DNA of 11,721 bases from Lachnospiraceae bacterium (GTDB lineage Bacteria > Bacillota > Clostridia > Lachnospirales > Lachnospiraceae). Below the pieces are notes generated by a model. The model ran no database searches. It was not told where the DNA came from and was given only the letters and a program-made list of their open reading frames with translations. Each line of letters begins with the position of its first letter. Position 1 is the first letter of the stretch. Shown here one piece after another: positions 1 to 5,998 of the stretch. The position numbers and the translations under genes were made by a program. Location: contig CAAGLJ010000075.1 in NCBI GenBank assembly GCA_900770785.1, positions 1 through 11,721 of the forward strand. Direction: 5' to 3'.

Positions 1-121
1 CATATATCAATGCTGTTGTGGTAAATGTTGTAAGCTGCATAAATTATATTCATTCAACCAATCCTCTTTTCTGTAAAATTCAAAAAGCATTTCAAGCAGT
101 TCACACAGTCCGTTCATATTA

Positions 122-130
122 TGTTATAAT
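122..130 (+). promoter_or_regulatory. extended -10 promoter element
   Basis: TATAAT at 125-130 is preceded by TG one base upstream (TGTTATAAT), an extended -10. A TTCACA at 100-105 could be a -35 box, but the 19-base spacer is long, so the extended -10 probably carries the activity. It would drive the acetyltransferase remnant that begins at 207. Confidence 0.45.
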
Positions 131-206
131 GTGATATGTGATTTTGCTTCCCTCATTTTTTCTTTAAATTATGTGATTGATTTAGTTAACGAAAGGATTG
201 ATGTTT

Positions 207-323
207 ATGATAGAAACCGGGAGATTGATATTGAGAAAATGGACTGAGGCAGATGCAGACAGCCTGTTTGAATATGCAAAGGATAGGTTCATCACACTAA
301 TTGGTGTGGGAAGTTTGAGTTAG
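207..323 (+). pseudogene. GNAT N-acetyltransferase, N-terminal fragment
   Basis: From ATG 207 the frame reads MIETGRLILRKWTEADADSL followed by FEYAKD. This is the classic first strand and helix of RimJ/RimL-type GNAT acetyltransferases, which normally run about 170-180 residues. After about residue 26 (near position 284) the resemblance stops, and the frame ends at a TAG at 321-323 after only 38 residues. No later frame restores a GNAT acetyl-CoA-binding motif, so the gene is truncated by deletion or recombination rather than by a single frameshift. AAAGGA at 192-197 is a reasonable ribosome binding site for ATG 207; the in-frame ATG at 201 sits too close to it. The family call rests on the N-terminal motif alone. 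Confidence 0.55.
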
Positions 324-487
324 ATAGTTTTGAATTAATTGATTATCAAAGATTTATTGATATGCTGAATTTGCAAAGGAAAAAGTATCCGAGAGAGTGG
401 GAGAACTTATTAAGAGTAAAAGACAATTAAAATATTGTAAATTTGACTGGGAGTTTGCAGGTTATGTTGTATCAGCAAAGGAATCAA
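287..487 (+). pseudogene. decayed coding remnant, unknown family
   Basis: Two overlapping open frames without start codons look protein-like. The first (287-430) reads VHHTNWCGKFELDSFELIDY and continues to a TAA. The second (from 361) reads YAEFAKEKVSERVGELIKSK and continues through KFDWEFAGYVVSAKES. Together they resemble one gene broken by a frameshift near 350-361, with a helical, charged centre and an aromatic C-terminal part. The HHT(N/S) start reminds me of small phage or mobile-element proteins, but I cannot name a family. The fragment begins where the GNAT resemblance ends, so a recombination junction near 284 is likely. Confidence 0.3.
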
Positions 488-489
488 AA

Positions 490-829
490 ATGACATATAT
501 TTATTATTATGGATATGATATAATAGAATGGCTACATTGTAGAATAATTTTTGTAAATAAATTGTGCTAAGGCATTTCATTGTCATGACCCATACTGTAG
601 AATAAATTTAACATGTTCGAATTGGACAATAAAAGGTGCTAAACGTATATATTTTACACCATCAAACAGAGATGATTTACATTCGATTGCGTGTTCTACA
701 GTTTCGGGTGATGAGGAAAAACGTCAGGTTGAAGTTGAAACAGAGCAAGGAAAGCGTACAATTAGTAAAAATGGAATTATTACAATGAGAAAGGCAACTA
801 ATAAATCCAAGACTAACCATAGTTTGTAA
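490..829 (+). pseudogene. CoiA-like zinc-binding protein fragment, frameshifted
   Basis: ATG 490 has AAGGA at 478-482 as ribosome binding site. The frame opens with MTYIYYYGYD and runs to a TAA at 568-570. Moving forward by one base in the A-rich stretch around 550-562 joins it to a second frame that reads KAFHCHDPYC, then LTCSNW, then KRIYFTPSNRDDLHSIAC, and ends at TAA 827-829. Cysteines spaced as C-x4-C, followed by an aromatic YFxPS and an H-x4-C-like end, match the N-terminal zinc-binding region of competence protein CoiA-like families as I remember them. The merged product would be about 112 residues, shorter than full CoiA-like proteins (usually 200 or more), so it seems both frameshifted and truncated. 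A sequencing error cannot be excluded for the frameshift. Confidence 0.42.
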
Positions 830-1079
830 GTTTTAATGGAAAAAATTATTGTGATTTATACATTATGGAATAGCAAACATAGGTAATGTGTTTTCAGAAA
901 TTTGAAAATCACAAAAAAGTTATGAGCAGACAATACTATTGAAAACATCAAGCTACTTTTAATAACATGAAGTTCCGTTGGCTAAATGGTATTGTAACTG
1001 GCAGATTTTGTGCCTGAGCAAGTTGAATGAAGAAATGTAAAACCCTGAAGGCATTCATAATGCAGATTTGGAGGAAGAG

Positions 1080-2489
1080 ATGTTATTTCCCAGCGAAATT
1101 TTTCTATTTGTATTTTTGCCCATAGTACTGTTTATCTACTATGCACTGCTTAGAAAAAATATTGTTTTAAAAAATATTTTTCTGCTGGCGGCAAGCCTCT
1201 TTTTCTACGCTTGGGGAGAACCTGAATATGTATTCCTTATGGTTGTAACGATTATGTTCAACTGGTTTTTTGGCATTTTGGCAGATTTTTTCAGAGAAGA
1301 CAGGGCACTGTCAAGAATTGTTATGATATTTATGGCAGTCATAAATCTTGCCATACTTGGCTGGTTTAAATACAGTGCTTTTGTGGTAGAACAGACCAAT
1401 GTTGTTTTCCGCACAGCGTTTGAGGTACCGAAGGTAAAGCTTCCCATAGGCATATCGTTTTTTATATTTCAGGCCATGTCTTATGTCATTGATGTATATC
1501 GGGGAAAAGGCAAGGTGCAGAAGAATCCGCTATGGGTTGGACTGTATATATCACTGTTCCCGCAGTTGATTGCAGGACCGATTGTGAGATATGAAACGAT
1601 TGCCGAACAGATTCGGTATAGAAAGGAAAATCTGGATGATTTTGCAGCAGGTATAACCAGATTTTGCATAGGACTTGGCAAGAAGGTATTGGTTGCAAAT
1701 AATGTTGCAGTTGTGGCGGATCATGCATTTTCACTATTGATAAACGGGGCATTTGAGGCATCTATTGCAATGGCATGGTTCGGTGCTATATCCTATACAT
1801 TACAGATATTTTTTGACTTTTCAGCCTATTCAGATATGGCTATAGGACTGGGGAAAATGTTTGGCTTCCACTTTGAAGAGAACTTTAATTATCCATATAT
1901 TTCAAGTACGATATCAGAGTTCTGGAGAAGATGGCACATGTCATTACAGACGTGGTTCAGGGATTATGTGTATTTTCCCCTGGGAGGCAGCCAGGTGTCC
2001 AAACCGAGAATGGTATTTAATATGTTTATCGTATGGGCACTTACCGGTATATGGCATGGAGCCAACTGGACCTTTCTTGTATGGGGACTGCTGTATTTTA
2101 TCCTTTTGACCTTTGAAAAGCTCAGTGGCCTCAGTAAGAAAAAGTATTGGTGGGGGCATGTTTATACAATGGTTTTTGTCATAATCGGCTGGGTAATATT
2201 TAAGTCAGCGGATCTTAGGTCGGCTTATGTCTACATCAAGGCAATGTTTGGCTTCGGCGCTGAGGGCATCGTTGACAAGTCGGTGTGGGCCTACATTTCG
2301 CAGTATTGGATTTTTTATGTGTTAGCAATTATTGGTTGTGTACCAATGGTTCCATGGATGGATAAGAAATTGAATAAAAACAGGCTATGGAATGCTGCAT
2401 ACGCTGCCGTGGTCATGGCGGTACTTGTGGTATCTGTATCGTATATCATTAATAATGCATACAATCCATTTATTTATTTTAATTTCTGA
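1080..2489 (+). CDS. MBOAT family O-acyltransferase (AlgI-like)
   Basis: Polytopic membrane enzyme expected to move an acetyl group from a cytoplasmic donor across the membrane for O-acetylation of a surface or secreted polysaccharide. The 469 residues are nearly all hydrophobic segments, a usual length for AlgI/DltB-like MBOAT proteins. Diagnostic pieces are FFDFSAYSDMAIGLG (about 244-258), the block FWRRWHMSLQTWFRDYVYFP (281-300) and TGIWHGANWTF (322-332). His326 in WHG is the expected catalytic histidine and His286 the second conserved one. ATG 1080 is chosen because GGAGG at 1070-1074 precedes it by 5 bases; an upstream in-frame TTG at 1068 overlaps that site and is rejected. The stop is 21 bases before the DHHW gene, so the two form an operon. 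The acetylated polymer is unknown because no polymer synthesis genes are in view. Confidence 0.93.
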   Translation: MLFPSEIFLFVFLPIVLFIYYALLRKNIVLKNIFLLAASLFFYAWGEPEYVFLMVVTIMFNWFFGILADFFREDRALSRIVMIFMAVINLAILGWFKYSAFVVEQTNVVFRTAFEVPKVKLPIGISFFIFQAMSYVIDVYRGKGKVQKNPLWVGLYISLFPQLIAGPIVRYETIAEQIRYRKENLDDFAAGITRFCIGLGKKVLVANNVAVVADHAFSLLINGAFEASIAMAWFGAISYTLQIFFDFSAYSDMAIGLGKMFGFHFEENFNYPYISSTISEFWRRWHMSLQTWFRDYVYFPLGGSQVSKPRMVFNMFIVWALTGIWHGANWTFLVWGLLYFILLTFEKLSGLSKKKYWWGHVYTMVFVIIGWVIFKSADLRSAYVYIKAMFGFGAEGIVDKSVWAYISQYWIFYVLAIIGCVPMVPWMDKKLNKNRLWNAAYAAVVMAVLVVSVSYIINNAYNPFIYFNF

Positions 2490-2510
2490 TTAAAGCCGGA
2501 GGACAAAACC

Positions 2511-3641
2511 ATGAAAAATCGTAACAAATGGATAACCATAATATTTTTAATTTTCATATTTACCGTTCCAACGGTGACTATCGCAGGAGGACTTATTCCT
2601 GCACAGGAAAGCGTATCTGAGGCAGGACGGGAAGTACTGGATAATAATGGAAGCACAAGCGAGGGAAAGCATGGAGATGTCTCTGCCGATAGAAAAGAGA
2701 CCTTAAAGGAAGGGCCAGAAGAGAGGAAGCAGCCATTATTTACAGAGCTTCAAAATTCATTGAATGATTTTACACAGAGACTGTTTCTGAGAACTGAGCT
2801 GATAGCTTTGAACACGGGCCTTACGTCTGCATTGACAGGCGGCTCCTATATGGAATCGACCCAGGTTCTGGTAGGGAAAAATAACTGGCTGTTTTACAAA
2901 ACGGATATGGATGGACATCCTCTATGGGATTATATGGGCATAAATCACTTTACAGATGACGAGCTTGCTGTAATGGCAGTAAATCTGGTAGGTATGCGTG
3001 ATTATTTTGAGAGCCGGGGAATAGATTTTTTTGTTACCAGTATACCTAACAAGGAAATAGTATATGAGGAAAATATGCCGGATACAGTGGTCAGGGTAAA
3101 TACCGTATCAAGAGCTGACCAGGTGGCCGATTACATGTGGGCCAATACAGATCTTACTTATGTATACCCAAAGCAGGCGCTTGTGGAGGCAAAGAATGAA
3201 TATCAGACTTATTATATGACGGATACGCACTGGAATCAGATAGGAGCCTTTGTAGGACTTCAGGAGATATTCAATACAGCTTATGGCAATAGGGCGGCTA
3301 TAGACAGTGTCAGGTTTAATGTATCAAGTGATAATTTTGCAGGAGATCTCGCAGTTATCGGTGGGGTGGCTGAACGATACAAGTATGATACAGCATACGT
3401 GTTTGATACAGAATCCGCAGATCAGAAGCAGTACCATGATGAGGTCATATTTGTAGTAGGAGATTCTTTTTCGGGCTTCCTTTCTACGGTTGCAAAAGGA
3501 TACTATAGGGAGGTGCATTGGATATATACACAGGATTTTACGATGGATATGATAGACGAATATCATCCCGATGTTATAATATGGGAGAGTGTAGAAAGAT
3601 TTATAGAGGTATTTTTGAAGGTTAATCTGTTGAATCAATAA
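2511..3641 (+). CDS. DHHW/AlgJ-like SGNH O-acetyltransferase partner
   Basis: Extracytoplasmic partner of the MBOAT protein, expected to place the acetyl group on the glycan outside the membrane. Residues 8-26 form an N-terminal membrane anchor or uncleaved signal. A polar, low-complexity linker follows (about 30-75), then the catalytic domain. Two motifs are decisive: TDTHWNQ (237-243), the D-x-H-W acid/base pair with Asp238 and His240, and GDSF (317-320) with Ser319 as nucleophile. The end, IIWESVERF (356-364), is also typical of the DHHW/AlgJ group. At 376 residues it matches the family length. ATG 2511 has GGAGG at 2498-2502, 8 bases away. Transcription probably comes from upstream of the MBOAT gene and stops at the hairpin at 3698-3729. 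Confidence 0.88.
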   Translation: MKNRNKWITIIFLIFIFTVPTVTIAGGLIPAQESVSEAGREVLDNNGSTSEGKHGDVSADRKETLKEGPEERKQPLFTELQNSLNDFTQRLFLRTELIALNTGLTSALTGGSYMESTQVLVGKNNWLFYKTDMDGHPLWDYMGINHFTDDELAVMAVNLVGMRDYFESRGIDFFVTSIPNKEIVYEENMPDTVVRVNTVSRADQVADYMWANTDLTYVYPKQALVEAKNEYQTYYMTDTHWNQIGAFVGLQEIFNTAYGNRAAIDSVRFNVSSDNFAGDLAVIGGVAERYKYDTAYVFDTESADQKQYHDEVIFVVGDSFSGFLSTVAKGYYREVHWIYTQDFTMDMIDEYHPDVIIWESVERFIEVFLKVNLLNQ

Positions 3642-3697
3642 AAGGAAAGAAAACGGTAAGCCGGCATTGTTTATATTCTTGGATAAGCCAAATGACC

Positions 3698-3729
3698 AGT
3701 CCTGGTGTTAGCTGGTGACAGGACTTTTT
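3698..3729 (+). terminator. Rho-independent terminator after the O-acetylation pair
   Basis: AGTCCTG (3698-3704) pairs perfectly with CAGGACT (3719-3725), and five T follow at 3725-3729. The loop of 14 bases is rather large and the T tract short, so the terminator may be leaky. It separates the acetylation pair from the ATPase-nuclease pair. Confidence 0.6.
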
Positions 3730-3802
3730 GGACTGAAAGACATTTGCTGTGATTAGGAATAATATTGTATTTATATGGGATAGAGTGATAGGGAGAAGTG
3801 GC

Positions 3803-5155
3803 ATGGTACTGTGGGAGCTGATTGTAGAAGATTATGGTAAGATAAAGTCCGCAGAGATAAAAATTGCACCGTTGACATTGTTTGTGGGAGATAATAACAG
3901 TGGAAAAAGTTATTTGCTTGCACTTTTGTGGGGGATTGAAAAGTTTGGTGTAGAAGCGTTAATTGGGAATAACTATATAGATACAGAGGAGGTAAATGCT
4001 CTTACGGATTGGCTCTGTACACAGATAGATTTTGCTGTTGAAAATAAAAAACATAAGGTAGCATTAGCTGAGGTATCGAATTTATTAAGTGAACTTCTGA
4101 ATACGGAATTAAAAAAGAATAAAAGAAACCTGGTAAAGAAAATTTTTAACAGTAATAGTGTCGATATTGGAAAACTGGAAATCAGGTTAGGGGATTTAGA
4201 TGGAATAATCCTGCATTTTGAAATGGATGAAAAAGAAGGCCTTCTTAAAATGTTTATCAATAATGGGAAGACGTTTGGCATTGGGGGAAACATTATAAAA
4301 GAAGGTATGTATAGGAAAGTGGATTTCCTCAATTGGATCTTGGTCAAAGTGTTATATCGTTTTCTTTTGAATATAGGAATTGATGAAAGTGAGAAAAATG
4401 AAAGTATATATTTGCCGGCAGCAAGAACCGGATTTATGCTTACAAAAGATATTATTAATAAAGTTGGAAGAAAAAATACATTCAATTTATCTGGAGAAAA
4501 AGAAACGATTACACCATTTATTCGTCCTATTAATCAATTTTTAGATATCATGGGAGACTTATCAACAGAGGCGGCAGAAAATGAAAAAAAAATAAAGCTG
4601 GCTCATGATTTAGAAAGTGAGCTGGCAAATGGTACTGTTGAAGTCAGTGCAATGCCAAATAAAGAAGTACAGTATATACCGACAGGTTATAAAAAAGGGA
4701 TTCCACTTCGGCTGTCATCAGCGGTGGTTACAGAATTGTCACCCCTGATATTAATTTTGAAACATCAGGATGAGGTGAAACGATTATATTATGAAGAGCC
4801 GGAAATGTGTCTGCATCCACAACTGCAATATAAGATGGGGAAAATGATCGGACGTATAGTGAATTCTGGAATTGGAATGGTAATTACCACACATAGCGAT
4901 ATTATTGTGCAGCATATTAATAATATGATAAAGTTGACCAGACACAAAGATTGTAAAGATATTTGTGAGAAATTGGGATATACACAATTGGATTTACTAT
5001 CCCATGAACAGGTTAGAGTCTACCAGTTGAAAGCGAAAACAAGGGGGAAGACAGAGGTAGAAGAACTGCATTGTGGTGAAGATGGATTTGCTGTACCTAC
5101 TTTTAATGATGCTCTTGATGCTATTATGAATGAATCATATGAAATCCAGGGATGA
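3803..5155 (+). CDS. AAA/ABC-type ATPase, RloA-like, of a two-gene module
   Basis: Predicted cytoplasmic ATPase of 450 residues in the SMC/ABC-like 'AAA_15/AAA_21' group found in anti-phage and abortive-infection systems. Walker A is GDNNSGKS (29-36). A signature-like LSSAVVTELSPL lies at 304-315. Walker B is RLYYEEPE (327-334) followed by MCLHP, and the switch histidine is in ITTHSD (361-366, His364). Residues 37-300 form the variable middle. The tail after the H-loop ends in a VPTFNDALDAI-like segment common in stand-alone members of this group. ATG 3803 is preferred because GGAG at 3792-3795 precedes it; a GTG at 3749 would add 18 residues without a good site. The gene is AT-rich compared with holA, which suggests transfer. 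Its stop is 6 bases before the nuclease-like gene. I saw no convincing promoter between the terminator and this gene. Confidence 0.85.
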   Translation: MVLWELIVEDYGKIKSAEIKIAPLTLFVGDNNSGKSYLLALLWGIEKFGVEALIGNNYIDTEEVNALTDWLCTQIDFAVENKKHKVALAEVSNLLSELLNTELKKNKRNLVKKIFNSNSVDIGKLEIRLGDLDGIILHFEMDEKEGLLKMFINNGKTFGIGGNIIKEGMYRKVDFLNWILVKVLYRFLLNIGIDESEKNESIYLPAARTGFMLTKDIINKVGRKNTFNLSGEKETITPFIRPINQFLDIMGDLSTEAAENEKKIKLAHDLESELANGTVEVSAMPNKEVQYIPTGYKKGIPLRLSSAVVTELSPLILILKHQDEVKRLYYEEPEMCLHPQLQYKMGKMIGRIVNSGIGMVITTHSDIIVQHINNMIKLTRHKDCKDICEKLGYTQLDLLSHEQVRVYQLKAKTRGKTEVEELHCGEDGFAVPTFNDALDAIMNESYEIQG

Positions 5156-5161
5156 TAAAGA

Positions 5162-5779
5162 ATGAATACTACAAAAAGAGAATTTATAATAAATGAATTA
5201 ATGGTAAAGGATTTTGCAGAATACGAAAACAGGATAGTTCATTTAGAAGAAACAGAAGATTCAGGAAGAAGTATATTAGAGTTTCGATTAGCGTCAGATG
5301 GAAATTTATGTATTAAAAATGTAGACTGTAAAAATACACAAATACAGTTTTTTCAAAACGCTAAAACAAAGTCCATGTTTAAACGAGTTGATCATATTAT
5401 TTTTGAACATTTAACAGATAATCATTGGAAGCTGCATTTGATTGAAATGAAATCTTCGGTAGGAAGTGAGAAATGGGTTGAAATAAAAGGAAAGTTCAGG
5501 GCAAGTTATTTGCTTGCTCAGGGAATAGCAGCTATGCTGGAAATGCACATTGATGATGCGTATATGTATACGACTTATGAAAGTGTTCATTTATCATTGT
5601 CTGAAACAATGCCGACAGCGAGGCGGTTACCGCTTGGTGGGAAGCTGATAAAGCCGCAGGAGGAATGGGATGGCAGTAATTTTGGGTTGAATTTTGGGGT
5701 TAGGATTAAGTTTGTGCATAGACCCATACAAATGGAAAGGTCAGAAAATATGTTGAAGGGGATGTGCATTTGTAGTTAG
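5162..5779 (+). CDS. putative PD-(D/E)xK nuclease-like partner protein
   Basis: Product of 205 residues that I cannot assign to a named family. The central part has a PD-(D/E)xK layout: a strand RVDHIIF with Asp77, about 18 residues on a strand LHLIEMKSSV with Glu95 and Lys97 (E-x-K), then a helix containing Gln120. This matches the D...ExK...Q order of many restriction-type nucleases. No signal peptide or membrane segment is seen. It starts 6 bases after the ATPase stop. Its likely ribosome binding site, AGGGA at 5148-5152, lies inside the end of the ATPase gene, so translation is probably coupled. By analogy with ATPase-plus-nuclease defence pairs, the ATPase would sense and this protein would cut, but that is inference. 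The residues could instead belong to a non-catalytic fold. Confidence 0.6.
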   Translation: MNTTKREFIINELMVKDFAEYENRIVHLEETEDSGRSILEFRLASDGNLCIKNVDCKNTQIQFFQNAKTKSMFKRVDHIIFEHLTDNHWKLHLIEMKSSVGSEKWVEIKGKFRASYLLAQGIAAMLEMHIDDAYMYTTYESVHLSLSETMPTARRLPLGGKLIKPQEEWDGSNFGLNFGVRIKFVHRPIQMERSENMLKGMCICS

Positions 5780-5861
5780 AGAATGTGATGCCGGCAGGAG
5801 CCAACAGATATAGCAGTAATACCCAATAGCCAGTTTCCTAAATAACTATCTGCTTTATATA

Positions 5862-5976
5862 AAATTGAACCAACGTACAAGTCTATTTCATTTCACAAAT
5901 TTAAATTGAACTCCAAATAAAAAAACATTGTAAAAACCTGAAGCGTATATTATAATAAGTTGAACTAAAATTGAAC
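5862..5976 (+). repeat. direct repeats AAATTGAAC, candidate operators
   Basis: The 9-mer AAATTGAAC occurs at 5862-5870, 5903-5911 and 5968-5976, and once with one change (AAGTTGAAC) at 5957-5965. All are in the same orientation. The last two start 11 bases apart, about one helical turn, and lie just after the -10 box at 5951-5956, where a bound protein would block transcription. The 5903 copy lies upstream of the -35 box. Further exact copies lie inside the gene at 6234-6242 and 6395-6403. The natural candidate ligand is the helix-turn-helix domain encoded directly downstream. Confidence 0.55.
5928..5956 (+). promoter_or_regulatory. sigma-A-type promoter of the HTH-aminotransferase gene
   Basis: TTGTAA at 5928-5933 (4 of 6 consensus) and a perfect TATAAT at 5951-5956 are separated by the ideal 17 bases. 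The expected transcription start, about 5963, falls inside the AAGTTGAAC repeat at 5957-5965. Confidence 0.65.
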
Positions 5977-5998
5977 TTCGCACCAGGGAGGTGACAGG

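Noticed and set aside
7..117. Minus-strand frame of 36 residues starting MNGLCELLEMLFEF
   Set aside because: It looks somewhat protein-like but has no ribosome binding site and no recognisable family, so it is not listed as a gene.
1068..1079. TTG start four codons before ATG 1080 for the MBOAT gene
   Set aside because: The GGAGG at 1070-1074 lies inside this extension and is correctly spaced for ATG 1080.
3749..3802. GTG start adding 18 residues to the ATPase
   Set aside because: There is no good ribosome binding site before it, whereas ATG 3803 has one, and the core strand of the fold begins just after ATG 3803.
5780..5861. Search for a terminator after the nuclease-like gene
   Set aside because: Only a 6-bp CAGATA/TATCTG pairing with a very long loop is seen, with no T tract directly after it.
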